Of a DNA stretch of 64,000 nt, positions 21,505 to 33,770 are shown one piece after another. Each line of letters begins with the position of its first letter. Position 1 is the stretch's first letter. The stretch is taken from positions 1-64,000 of the forward strand of contig JAHLKI010000032.1 of the NCBI GenBank assembly GCA_025602905.1, written 5' to 3'. The notes under the pieces were generated by a model. It was not told the origin of the DNA. It made no database searches and was given only the letters and a program-made list of their open reading frames with translations. The stretch comes from Phlyctochytrium arcticum (taxonomy: Eukaryota; Chytridiomycota; Chytridiomycetes; Chytridiales; Chytridiaceae). Position numbers and translations under genes: made by a program.

Positions 21505-22854
21505 TTATCCACCCCGTCGCGGTTGTTGAGTCATAAACAAGTGTCCGCCGGGATACATGCCCATCCTACTACTACTGTTGAGCAACGGTGGGGGAACGAA
21601 GGTATCGGGAAGTTTTGGTTGTTGCTGTTGTGAGTGCTGCTGCTGTTGTTGTTGTTGCTGTTGTGGTTGCTGCTGTTGGGTATGCTGTTGTTGAAGCATA
21701 AAAACCGGGGCCGGAAGAGACGACGCGGGCTGCGAAGAAAAATTATTGAGAATAAAAGTAGATGGAGGGATATGTTGTTGTTGTTGTAGGTTTGAAGGAT
21801 TTTGATAGGTTGATGTTTGGGGTGGATGAAGGGGTTGTTGCTGGGGTGTAGTAGGAATTTGATATTTTGGTAGTTGGGTGGAGTACCCTCCATTTGTCGT
21901 TGTCGTCGTCATACCCAACATTGACAATGAGGGGTTCAGTACAGACGATCCGGGGTGTCCATTGACTCCATTAATCATACCCAACATTGGCAATGCGGCA
22001 GTTCCATTGAGTCCCGTCGATCCGGTCAGTTCATTAGAGACGTTAGGAGTGGCTCCACTAGGTCCATTGCCAACCAAACCCGGCACCACGGGCTGAGCGG
22101 CATTCGATGGTGCAGCAGCTCCCATCTGCAACGCCACCAACTGCCCCAACAAAACTTCCAAATCGACCGATTCCGGGATAAGTCCCATCAACCGCTGCGT
22201 GCGCAAAAAGTCCAAAAGTACTGATCGTATATCTGTTGTTGTCGGTGGTGGGGGTTGCTGGGGGTCTAGTTGTACCGATTCCGAGTCACGGCGCGGCCGT
22301 TTTAGGGTTGTTTGTGGGAGGAGGGCTGATGGGGGTGGTGAGATGGGTTTTGCTTGCTGTTGTTGTTGCTGCTGCTGCTGTTGGGATGGTTGCATAACAA
22401 CGGTAGACGGATGGACACCAGGTGGAGAAGGCGGATGTTGAATTTGAGACCCTTGATCAACAAAGGTAAAAGATTTAACTTCATTCACGACTTCCTTCTT
22501 CGGGGCCCGATTCCGCTTTCGAATAACGTCCCTGTTCATGGATATAGGTCTGGGTGTTCCATGCAATTTGACAAACAGGCCACAAGCGTTACAAAGAGGG
22601 TCACCGTTGGGGTCTCGGCGCCAAAGTGGGGTCTTGCTTGTTGAGCAGTTTGTACATTTGAGGGATTGGTGGGTGGATGTTGATGTGGCGGGTGTTGGCG
22701 GTGCGGTTGTTGATGGGGAGGTGGATGGGGGACCTGGCCCGCCTAATGTCCGGTTATCCCGACTTTTGGATGTATGAGCTTGGCTTATGTTCCCGGACTG
22801 GATATTTACATTGGTTGTGGGTTGGGGTGTTGATGTGGGGTGGATGTTGTGATC

Positions 22855-22887
<33 letters not shown>

Positions 22888-23799
22888 CTGCTGTTGCTGT
22901 TGCTGTTGCTGGGGTGGTGGTTGTTGTTGTTGAGGCGACGGATTCGATATTGGTGTCGGTTGCTGAGAATGTTGAGGTGAGGAATTGGAGTATGGCTGTG
23001 GAGTTGCATACAATGTTGGAGGTAATAACGCAGAAGAGAGCGTTTGCAATTGTGATGATAAATAATTTTGTGATTGTGGTGGATGTGCCGATATATACGT
23101 CTGTGATTGTGATGGGTGTGTCGGTAAATACGTCTGTAATAGTTGTGGATCTGCTGAGAGATATGACGGCGGGTGTAGGGATGATGATGGTAAAGGTGGC
23201 TGCTCTTGATTTTCGGAAAGGGTTGGCAAGGTGGTCACATACTGGGCAAACAAAGACTCTTCTGAAGCGGATGGAACAGACGACGCAAATGCAGCGAGAT
23301 CAAATGCCAGATCAAATTCTGTGGAATCGCCTGTGGGGGCCAGCAGTGCGGCCAATTCCGCATCCATTTGCCGCTCGGCAGCCGACATATCAAAATCAAG
23401 CAAGTTTGGGAAGGATGGTGTTGATGGTTGAGGTAGAGCTTGGTCATCATTATCGTCCTCGTTTGAAAGAATGATGGGATCATTGGCTGGACCCAGTTGA
23501 GGGCTGGCGCTGCTCGCACGCTCCTTGTTAAGACTCATGTGCATCAAGCGCCAAGTGAGGTTTTCGAGCCGAGCACCATTGGGAAGAGCGTCTTTAGCTT
23601 TTGTGCAGAGACGCCATACTTCGTGTGAGTCGGCAGACGTTTTGGCCTGGCTGACCAAGGACGGAAGGAGTGAATCGTTGGCGGTCGAAAACGAGGAGTG
23701 GTCGTTGGTGGACGGAGACGGTCGGGACTGGGGTTGAGGGCTTTGAGTATGGGAATGTGTACGAGGCACAGCTGCTGCTGCTGGCCGTGAGGTATTCAT
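21505..23799 (-). CDS. GATA transcription factor, AreA/Nit2-type nitrogen regulator
   Basis: The first ATG in frame is at 23,799, giving 764 aa in one exon; the frame stays open 15 codons further up but without an ATG. Near residues 60-90 is [20 protein letters not shown], the DUF1752 signature of fungal nitrogen GATA activators. A single zinc finger starts near residue 382: [15 protein letters not shown], then [20 protein letters not shown], the four-Cys type with a 17-residue loop, followed by a basic tail RKRNRAPKK. The rest is low-complexity with several Gln tracts, the longest at about 22,855-22,912. This class binds GATA sites and turns on genes for secondary nitrogen sources. The protein lacks an obvious ascomycete-type NmrA-binding end. 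Antisense frames over the Gln tracts are shadows. Confidence 0.93.
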
Positions 23800-25700
23800 C
23801 CTTCTCCTGTTGTCTTTGGGAGTATCAATGTTGCGGAATTTCAAGTTGCTTGGTGGTCAAACTGTTGACCCTGGCGAAACTCTCAAACTCGTGACAAGGA
23901 CCAGAGGCTCATTTGCTTTGTGGAGGGGATATGGATGGCTATTACAAGGGATAAACGAGTTAGTGAGTGGGTGCTTCAAAGTAATGGTTCTGTACAATCC
24001 CGACTTCAAACTTTGCCGCGACTTGCATTTTGGAACTCCTACTGTATCAGAGCCTCGGCGAGCACCAACCACACACTTTGAGAGCCGTGGTAAGACCCAA
24101 TCGTAGATCGAAACAATACGGCGGAGAGGCCACGACCCGGACATTGGTGAACAAGTCCGCTTCTGCCATTGCAAATCCCGCAAAGTCTCGAAATCCCACG
24201 CAAAACTCGGAAAACTCTATAAGTGTCCTGACATGAATACTCACCCAATATGTCTTGTCGTCGTCGTTGCTGTCGTTCTTGTTTGTCGTAGTCTCCAAGT
24301 AACTTGAAAGTTAGCGTCTACCGCTGTTTTACGACGAGCTATCGATGTGTTTTTTTGAATCCAAAATTCACGAATTCATGGTCAGCAGAGCGGAGCAAGC
24401 CGGAAGGAACTGCAGCCCAAGGTCCGGGCCATTTCGGAATGTAATTTTTGCTCGCGATCTGCGACATCTCAGGAAAAGTGAGAGAACCGTCCCATTACCA
24501 GAATACAGCGCAGGGAACCGTCAAACAAGCGTCGTCCGTATTTGAGGGGTCGTGTTATATGGATCCAACAGTTGCGAGAGAACGCTTCAATTGGAGTCTC
24601 GACAAATCCTGTTTTTGACGCGTATTGAAAATATTCCCACATTCAGCCGAGCAAGCGCTTCACTGTGTAATGCTTCGCGGGGAAAGCAAGAAATACTAGA
24701 GTACAGAATAGATTGACATGCTTGGCAAATTTTTGCCTATACTGTAAGAAGCGCCCCTTGGACCAGTTGCGGCACTATTACGCATCCCTCAGTGTATTGT
24801 TACAGAGCGGTCAGGCCAGATTGGTCAGATGACCATTCGGGAATCCTACTGCATTGGGACAACTTGCCTGATGACAGGAACCACCAAAGTTTCAAAAACA
24901 TATGTTTCCACAATCTCAAAGTCTCTGTTCATGGCGGGGTACTGCGAACTCGAGACAGAAACTCCAACAACTGTCTTGGCTAGCTCCATTTGCACGGAGG
25001 AAGTCTCTCAGTGGGAGCGTCGGTTGCCCCAAAACACTTGCATTATCATTATAGGTGATGCCTTAGCAATTTTAGATGTAAACTTAAATGTGCACGTATT
25101 GGGCTGTGAGTTTCGGTAGGTGTTACCCGTAGAAAAATCTGTCTCGTAGTTTCTACACATAAGCACTTGCACACTTGCGCGAGACAATTTTGACCTGTTC
25201 AACCTGACCGAAAACTTGCCACGGTACGCCATTGTCGTGAGGGAGTTTGACCAGTGGTTATTGGTAAGCATCAGTGGATATCGTCTTCACTCATTCATAC
25301 TATGGCGATGCCTCTGAGAGCGCTTTGACTACCATTTCTCCTGAACTGTCGTTTGAGGCTGCCGTTATTTCAATGGCTTGGAGGCTAAAAAAAAACTTTC
25401 TAAATGTTGGAACAATATCAGTGTGAAATTACGTAGCTGCCGGATCCTCCTTTTGGCCATGTCATTTATTAGGTTATTCCTCTTCTCTTTGATGGAAATT
25501 CAATCATCAATGTTTATAAGTATGTTTTTTAATTCGATTCAGAGATTGACCGTTTTTGCTCTTTGCAAACCAGTAATTCCTGGTTATCTCCAAGTGACAA
25601 CGCACGCCATCTCACTCGGGGGAAACGAAAGATGGAAAACATCAATATATGCATTGAATCTGAGGATTCCTGCTCGTGCCCGGAACTTAGATACAGAAAT
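23800..25700. other. intergenic, no firm gene
   Basis: Promoter side of the GATA gene. Small frames (such as 24,829-25,119, plus strand, 96 codons from an ATG) lack any family feature. From about 25,440 the sequence resembles intergenic parts of the receptor array (a CGGATCCTCCTTTTGG phrase recurs near 30,645). Confidence 0.5.
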
Positions 25701-25841
25701 GTGCGAGAATGTTGGACATGAATGCAAACAATTCCACGCGAGAACTTCTATTGTGTGTAATATTCGGTGAACATAATGAGGTCGTTGGTTTGTCCTACAA
25801 ATCATCATAATTGAATCAAGCCCTGACAACAGATATAGAAA

Positions 25842-25882
25842 TGTATGACAATGTTAATATGAGTGCAAATAGGTCCACGGAC
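25842..25882 (+). promoter_or_regulatory. conserved upstream element, receptor copy 1
   Basis: A sequence related to AATGTGTGACAATGTTGACA followed by TGAATGCAAA and TTCCACG starts 159 bp before the ATG of receptor 1. Equivalent copies start at 28,684, 31,267 and 33,614, which is 154, 154 and 157 bp before the other three ATGs. Constant spacing in diverged copies suggests a promoter element, but recent duplication alone could also explain it. Confidence 0.45.
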
Positions 25883-26000
25883 ACGGACCATGTGTGATTT
25901 ATATGTAACAACAGCGGGACTATGACTTTTGGGCTGCATGTGTCCTATAAATTTATTCAAACCGTTCCTAACGACCTGGCGTTCATTCTGACTATTCAGA

Positions 26001-27454
26001 ATGGATTCAATCGATGCGAATGGAGATTGGATAGGAGTACCAGTCGAGAGGCCGTTATCTGAGCAACAGCAATATCATATAGTGCTAGTAATTCTCATGC
26101 AAATATCAGCTTTGCTGCTCGCTGTTCTCGGGATCGCTGTGTTCACTTCAACACCAGACCTGCGAACGGGACCCACGCGATGGCATAATTGTATCATATT
26201 ATACGTCTCACTCGCAGATATTTGTTTGTGGGTACCGAAACCCGATCTGCTAACACAAAAGAGCAGATTAGCTAAATTTCTTTCTTTGCGTAATTCAGAA
26301 AGGTATTTCCAGTTGGGGCTGTAATAGATATGGTACTCACGCAAAAATGGTGAGTTTACACCTCAGCAAAGCCAAAATTGCAAAATTGCGCAGTCTCATA
26401 CCCAATTGCACTTTAGGCGACATACTGAGGTTTGGTGTCAATTCCAAGTTACGGGAGGTTACATGTCGATCTTGGGCTTTAGTCTGTTGACGCAGGAGCG
26501 GGCTCACACCATTTTGCTAAAGAAAAGCTGGACTGGTCTTCACACGGGTATCGGCATTGCGTTATGTACCATATTTGCATTCAGTAACGTTGCGATGTCC
26601 TTTTGGGGTGGGAACAAGATGGCATTACAGGAGTCAGGGGTCTACTGTGCTCCAGATTGTACGTCAATGACACGCCATGTTCTTATTCTTGCCAGACAAA
26701 CTCAACCGACCGACAAACAGGGGACGGCTCTCTGCGACCGCAACCGCACCCGAAAGTCCAGCAAATTGTAACCATTTTCAGCAGTATCATATTGATCATC
26801 TCCACTTTCCATCTCACGGGTACATATATTGCCATCTGGCTTTCCGTGCGGAATGCCACGCGTCGCTTGACCTGCAAAGACACTACTGGAAACCTGACCG
26901 TGCACAAGCTCAACCTACCTAAGAAGTTTGGCAAACCGACACACAAGGGGAATGATGCCCCACTTGCCAGAAATAATACCGCAGTGTCCGAGGCTCCTGA
27001 CCTTCTTCCCGCAGTTATCTTCTCCAAACTGGAGCAAGGTTGATATGAACCGAACCCTGTTTTTGTTCAAGAAATACTAACTTTTCTCGTTTTCCAGATA
27101 TAGCACGGAAATGTGCAATTATGGTTACAAGCTTTTTGATCAGCTGGGCACCCTATACCTCCAAAATGCTTATCGTGAGCTTCACGCAACGACCGACAAC
27201 TGCAGCGTTCGACATGGTAGCAACCCTGTTCGCTCTCTGCCCAGGTACAGTATCGTAGTTTTTATGGTGTCACGCTACCACATTGAGTACACCTAACATG
27301 CACGTTGACAACAGGAATATCCAACCCACTGATCAACTATTTTTTCGATCAGCGATGGCGAAATGCTTGTATATCCCTCTTCGCGCGAATCACTTTGCAA
27401 TTCACCAAGGGAATTGTAATTATCTCAGGAGCCTTCAAGCGATTAGTTAATTGA
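26001..27454 (+). CDS. rhodopsin-like seven-helix receptor, copy 1
   Basis: The six exons are 26,001-26,227, 26,299-26,349, 26,417-26,658, 26,721-27,038, 27,098-27,244 and 27,315-27,454. All have GT-AG borders and add up to a clean 374-aa frame. Seven hydrophobic helices can be drawn. Class-A-like marks are SLADIC in helix 2 (compare LAxxD), WC at the start of helix 3, LTQERAH at its end (E/DRY-like), a Cys in ECL2 (YCAPDW), SWAPY in helix 6 (CWxP-like) and SNPLINY in helix 7 (NPxxY-like). Compared with copy 2, exon 3 lacks 12 nt in helix 3. It is a plasma-membrane receptor presumably coupled to a heterotrimeric G protein; the ligand is unknown. The gene has no membrane signal peptide before helix 1. 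Confidence 0.8.
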
Positions 27455-28837
27455 ACTGTACAAAACTTCTACCCAGCCTAAACGAGTTTTGTTGAGCTAC
27501 AAATGACGATAAATTACTTGACGTACGGAACCTGGAAAGCTGTACATGGCTCAATGTATCCAACCGATTCCCGAACAGGGCCTAACGTAGGCTGAATGCT
27601 GCAAAGCTGACCAATGCAATTTCACAGAAACAAGGATAACAATTTGTGAATGAGTGAATGTTCTTTGAGCCTTCTGGCAATCATGCGATACTGACCCTGG
27701 AAAAGAATACTGTGAGCATCTCAGTCAAAAGATCTCGGATCATGTTTTTACCGTGCAAATGAGGATAAACTTCAAACCCACCCTTACGCCCGAATCGCCG
27801 AATACTCTGATAATGTCACTGATAATGGGCAGTATTAGAGCAAGATTGGACTTTAATTTCCGATTTGGATCACATACTGTAGGCGATACCCATCAACAAG
27901 ATGCTTGGGCAAAATATGGAGAGGATCGGTGTAAGACTACGTACTTGTAAGATCCTACCTTTGGCCACTGCCAGCCTTTACGTTTACATACAGCAAAGTA
28001 GGCCGGAAAATCGATACTGACACTGTATAGTACCATAAGGTTTTCCTTCATCCATTCGATACAAGGTGCTGATGCCTCCCTCAAAAATTTTCGATGGTAA
28101 ATCTGCTGGACTGCACGAAAAAACATCGTTTGCAGACATGCTTTTTTTGTTCGATTCTTACATGGACCATTCTTTCTCTTTGCAAGTTTTCCCTTCCATG
28201 TATACGATAAATATATATGAACGCTGTTTTCATTTACCAGCAAATCTTGGCTATGTGTGAGCATGAGACTCATTGAAATCAGGCTCGTAAATAACATTTA
28301 GGTAAAGAATATCAATACTTCCGCGGGATCGGAGTTTAGCGGAGATGCATACGTGACGGATTCCGGGAATACCCGAAGGTACGTAGTTCGTCCCCTCGCT
28401 TCAGCAGAAGTCTTCATTCTGCTTGGACTTCCTACCTTTGCGACAATTACAGATAAACACTCTTTCATTTACCAGTAGATCATGCTTATTTCCGAGCATG
28501 CGACTTATTGAACTCAGCCTCATAACCTAAATTTAGAAAGAGAATACAAATCAAATAATGCAAATACTTCCGAGGGAAAGCTTCTATTGTGCGTAATACG
28601 CACTTGTCTATATATAATAAGCTCCTAGCTCCACCCGCATCAGCCCCTCAGTTGTAATTGAGTCCATATTAAAACAAATAAAGTAATGTGTAACAATGTT
28701 GACATGGGTGCAAATAAATTCCACGGAACAATGAGGGGGGCAATCTCACAGTGGGACTACAAGTTTGTAGCAACGTGTATCCTTTAAAAGTGCTCCAACC
28801 GTGCTCAAGGACATGGCAATTTCCCTCACTGCTAAGA

Positions 28838-30299
28838 ATGAATCAAATCGAGGAGAATGGAGATTGGATAGGAATACCATTCGAGAGGTCGTTATCCGAG
28901 CAACAGCAATGGCATATTGTGATAGGAGTTATCCTGCACATGTGCGCTTTGCTGTTTTCCGTCCTTGGGGTTACTGTATTCATATGTACGCCAGGGCTGC
29001 GAACCGGACCCACGCAATGGCATAATTGGATCATATTTTACGCCTCGTTTGGAGACTTTTGCTTGTGAGCACGGACACCCAATCAGCTAATACTGGAGAG
29101 GAGATTTGCTGACCTCCTTTCTTTGCATAAATTAGAAACGTATTTCAAGTTGGGACCATAATAGATATGGCACTCATGCAAAAGTGGTGAGTTTACGTCT
29201 AGCCAAGCCAAGATCGCAAGATTGCGCAGTCTCATACCAACGGCATTTTAGGCGACATACTGAGGCTTGGTGTCAGTTCCAAGGCTACCTGACCATCACG
29301 GGAGGGTACATATCTATCCTGGGCTTGGGCCTCCTGACTCAAGAACGTGCTCACACCATTTTGATGAAAAAAACATGGACCGGTCTTCATACCGGTATCG
29401 GCATTGCGTTATGCACCACAGTCGCATTTGGTAATGTTGCACTGTCCTGGTGGGGCGGAAACGTGATGGCATTACAAGAGTCGGGGATCTACTGTGCTCC
29501 AGATTGTGAGTTACCGGCAAGCCATGTTCTTATTTTGGAGAGACAAGCTTAACTGACCGACAAACAGGGGGCGGCTGTCTGCGACCACAACCGTACCCAA
29601 AATTTGTCGCAATTTTGACCATTTTGAATGGTATCATAGTGTTCATCTCTACTTTCCATCTCACGGGTATATATATTGCCATCTGGCTTTCCGTGCGGAA
29701 TACGGCGCGTCGCCTTACCTCCAAAGACACTACTGGAAGTCTGACCATGCACAAGCTCAACGTACCTAAGAGTCTTAGTAAATCGATAAGCAGGGGGTAT
29801 GACACCCCATTGGCCAGAAATAACACCGCAGTGTCCGAGGCTCCTGACCATCTCCCGGCAGTCATCTTCTCCAAATTAGAACAAGGTTGATATGGACCAA
29901 AACTTCATTTTTGTTCCAGAAATGCTAACTGTTCTCTTTCTCCAGATATCGCACGGAAATGCGCAATTATGGTGACAAGCTTTTTGATCAGCTGGGCACC
30001 CCATACCTCCAAAATGCTTATCGTCGGCTTCACACAACGACCGATAAGCGCACAATTTGACATGGTTGCATCCCTACTGGCTATCTGCCCAGGTATAGTA
30101 TCCTAGGTTTCGTGTCATGGTACTATACTGAGTACACCTAACATGAGCATTTACAACAGGAATATCAAACCCACTCATCAACTATTTGTTCGATCACCGA
30201 TGGAGAAATGCTTGTACATCCCTTTTCGCGCGAATTACTTTGCACTTTACCAAGGCATTTGCAACCATTTCAGGAGCCTTTAAGTGGGTAGTTTGTTAG
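28838..30299 (+). CDS. rhodopsin-like seven-helix receptor, copy 2
   Basis: The exons are 28,838-29,064, 29,136-29,186, 29,252-29,505, 29,568-29,885, 29,946-30,092 and 30,160-30,299, giving 378 aa with every junction in phase. Key positions are Cys100 at the top of helix 3, Glu124-Arg125 (QERAH), Cys174 in ECL2 (partner for a disulfide), Trp300 and Pro302 (SWAP) in helix 6, and Asn336-Pro337 with Tyr341 in helix 7. An intracellular loop of about 80 residues between helices 5 and 6 is rich in Thr, Lys and Pro. The C-terminal tail is short. Introns are 52-71 nt. The intact frame, intact splice sites and conserved motifs suggest a working gene. The rhodopsin-like label rests on motif spacing; a search would be needed to name a subfamily. 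Confidence 0.82.
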
Positions 30300-31420
30300 G
30301 CTGTACAAAATCTTTATACCCAGTCGACAACTCTAAATAATTTTTGTCAAGTACGAAATGACAATAGATTTTTTGAGGGACAGACACTGTGAGCATGGTC
30401 AGTGAAAATATCTCAGACATGTCTTTAGCTTAGACAAATTGGCAGATGAGGACGAAATCAAAAACTACTTATCTACCTACGAAGCTGTCAATATTCTGAG
30501 AATTCATTAGTCCAGGAGAGGATGAGCAGTATTCCAACTTCAACATTGGACGTCAATTTCCTGTTAGCATTTTGTATTGACAATGCCCAGTAACGAGGTG
30601 CATGGACAAAGAATTAAGAGAGTTAGTGTGTATTTAAGTATCTGTCGGATCCTCCTTTTGGTCATGGCATAAGGTTATTCTGCTTCTCTCTGATGGAAAG
30701 CTCATTTTCAATGGTGAATTTGCTGGCTGCACAAGGGGCGTCGTTTACACACATATTGTCTTCGATTCAAAGATTGGCCATTTTTTCTCGGTTCAACCTT
30801 TCTCCCCCAGCTTTCTTTTCCTTCATTCTCATCTTTCTCATGTATTATTTTCAGATGAACCTGTTTTTCATTTACCAGTAATGCCGGGCTATCTTCAAGA
30901 CACTACTAAACGCATGCCATCTCGTTAGAATCACCTTAAAAAAGTGAAAGATTGAAAAACATTAGGATTCCCGCCCATACCCTGAATTTAGATAAAGAAA
31001 TGTATGTGAAACAAGACATGCATGCAAAATAACTCCACGCGGGAGCTCCTATTATGCATAATGCCCGTGCGTATGATGACATCTTTGGCTCATCCGCCCA
31101 ACATTCAATCGTTGAATAGTCTCCATCACGGAAGATAAAGAAAGGTATGAAAACGATGATTTGAATGCAAAGAAGTCCACGCCAGAGCTCCTATTGTGTG
31201 TAAAACCGTATGTATAATTAGGTCGTATCGAATGAATACCATAGTTCAAATGACAACATTTAAAGGAATGTGTGAAAATGTTGACATGAATGCCAAAACT
31301 TCCACGAACAACTGAATGCAGGGCAATGTAACTGTGAGACTTTCACTTTTGAGCTGCTTGTATTTTGTAAGAAGGAACATACCGTCCCCAAGGCCATGGA
31401 ACTTTTTATTACTGTTGAAA

Positions 31421-32857
31421 ATGAATCAAATCGATGAGAATCGAAATTGGACAGGAGTACCAGTCGAGAGACCGTTATCCGAACAACAGCAGTGGCTTAC
31501 TGTGCTAGTAGTTCTCCTGTACATGTCAGCTTTGCTGTTTTCTGTTCTCGGATTTACGGTATTCACATCAACCCCAGACCTGCGAACCGGACCTACCCGA
31601 TGGCATAATTGGATCATATGTTACGTCTCGTTTGGAGATTTTTGCTTGTGAATACATAGATACGATCAGCTAATACAGAAGAGTAGACTTGCTGAAGTCC
31701 TTTCTTTGCCTAGTTCAGAAACGTGTTTCAAGTTGGCACCATGATAGATATGATATTCACGCAAAAATGGTGAGTTCATGTTAAGGCAATGCTAAAATCG
31801 CAGATTTGCGCAGTCTCACGCTTAATTGCATTTTAGGCGACATACTGAAGCTTGGTGTCAATTCCAAGGCTATATGCTCATTACGGGAGGTTACATGTCT
31901 ATCTTGGGCTTGAGTCTGCTGACTCAGGAACGTGCTCATACCATTTTGCTGAAGAAAACCTGGACCGGTCTCCATACCGGTATCGGCGTTGCTTTATGTA
32001 CTACATTTGCGTTCGGTAACATTGCAATGTCCTGGTGGGGCGGAAACAAGATGGCATTACAAGAGTCGGGAATCTACTGTGCTCCAGATTGTATGTCAAC
32101 GGCACACCAATTCTTATTTTTCGCTAGACAAACTCAACTGATCGACAAACAGATGGCGGCTGTCTGCGACCGCAACCGTACCCAAAATTCCAGCAAATTC
32201 TAACCATTTTTAGCGGTATCATTTTGGTTATCGCTGCGTTCCATCTCACGGGTATATATATTGCCATCTGGCTTTTCGTGAGGAATACGGCGCGTCGCTT
32301 AATCTCGAAAGACACTTCTGGAACAACGACCATGCACAAGCTCAATGTACCCAAGTGTGGCCTAATCCACACGTAACAAGGGGTACGATGTCCCACTCGC
32401 CAGGAACAATACCGCGGTGTCCGAGGCTCCTGACCTTCTTCCGGCAGTTATCTTTTCCAAACTGGAGCAAGGTTGATATGAATCGAACCTTCCTTTTGTT
32501 TAAGAGATGCTGACTTTTCTCGTTCCAGATATCGCACGGAAATGCGCAATTATGGTGACAAGCTTCTTGATCAGCTGGGCACCCTATTTCTTGAAAATGC
32601 TTATCGTGAGCTTTACGCAACGACAGACAGGTAGTGTATCGTAGTTTTTCTGGTGTCCCGCTTCCATAATGAGTACACTAACATGTACGTCGGCAACAGG
32701 AACATCAAATCCACTCATTAACTATTGGTTCGATTACCGATGGCGACATGCTTGTATATCCCTCTTCGCGCGAATCACATTGCAAATTTCTAAAGCATCT
32801 GTGATCATCTCAGGAGCCTACAAGCGATTAGTACATCAGGCTATACATAACATGTAA
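31421..32857 (+). pseudogene. rhodopsin-like receptor, copy 3, broken
   Basis: Exons 1-3 (31,421-31,647, 31,719-31,769, 31,837-32,090) match copy 2 and keep all motifs. Exon 4 starts at 32,153 and converts the conserved ECL2 Trp codon to Tyr. Near 32,355 one extra base, compared with copies 1 and 2, shifts the frame and brings a stop at 32,374-32,376, so only about 251 residues would be made and helices 6 and 7 would be lost. Exon 5 (32,529-32,630) also lacks 45 nt that encode the start of helix 7. Exon 6 runs to 32,857. The later exons still align well, so the loss is recent. Confidence 0.85.
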
Positions 32858-33770
32858 CTTGTCGACTGTCCTCAACATATTTTTTTGAGCAGGATATGAC
32901 GTTTGATTTCTTGAAGTACGGCACAGTACCTACGAATCCCTCAATAACCTGATAAATGAGCATTTTCCAATGTCAAGATTGGACTTTCATTTCCCATTTG
33001 TATCACATACTACGGTATATGCGATGACTATTAACAAGTTGCACGGGTAAAAAATGGGTTAAATCGGAGTAAAAGTGCGTATTTGCCACATTCTCCCTTT
33101 GGCTACAACCAGTCCTTTAAACTTACATGCATCAAAGTTGTCCGGAAAATCTGTATTCTGTGTTGACCACGATGGTTAAAATAAGATTTCTATTCGTTTG
33201 ACACAAGGTGCTCATGCTTCTCCCAATTTGTGAACATGTATTTTATTCGATTCTTAGGCTGACCATTTTTCTCGTTATAATCTTTGTCGCTTTCATCTAT
33301 CCTTGCCCTTCATTTGTATCTTCTCATGTTTACTTTACAATGACCGCATATTTCATTTACCGGTAATGCTTGGTTATGTCCTAAGCTTTTACCCTAAATT
33401 TAGAAAAAGAAACGTTCGAAATCTTAACATGAATGCAATCAATTCCACGCGAGAGCTTCTATTGTGTAGAAATTCCCGTGGATATAATAAGGTCATTGGC
33501 TCCCCGCCCCATATTTTAATCGCTGAATCAATCCATTGAGGGCAGAGTTACCTTGATACCAAGTATATGTTCCGCGGATGCCAGATAGCTAGTTGCATAA
33601 AAAGAAGGGCAGAAATGTGGGACAGGCTAAACATGAATATTAATCATTCCACGGAGCATTGAATGCAGGGGGCAATGTAGTAGTAGGACTATGGGTTTGG
33701 AACTACATGTATCCTTTTAAAGTGTCCCAACCCGTCCCCAACGCCATGACAATTTTTCTGACTGCTAAGA

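Larger units (their letters stand above)
25700..33700. repeat. intergenic repeat family of the receptor array
   Basis: A module reads roughly CCTAAATTTAGAAAAAGAAA, a short gap, CATGAATGCAAACAATTCCA and then CGCGAGAGCTTCTATTGTGT. It occurs near 25,685-25,770, 28,525-28,600, 30,980-31,065, 31,150-31,205 (second half only) and 33,395-33,475. A related phrase TTTCATTTACCAGTAATGC with GGCTAT after it lies near 28,235, 28,467, 30,870 and 33,352. These show that the non-coding parts were duplicated with the genes. The span given covers the family, not one copy. Confidence 0.85.

Noticed and set aside
22677..23474. 265-codon plus-strand frame opposite the GATA gene
   Set aside because: It translates the reverse of Gln-tract sequence into Val/Ala/Leu runs and lies antisense to a confident gene.
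23800..23844. Extending the GATA protein by 15 residues
   Set aside because: The codon at 23,844 is TTG; the first ATG in frame is at 23,799.
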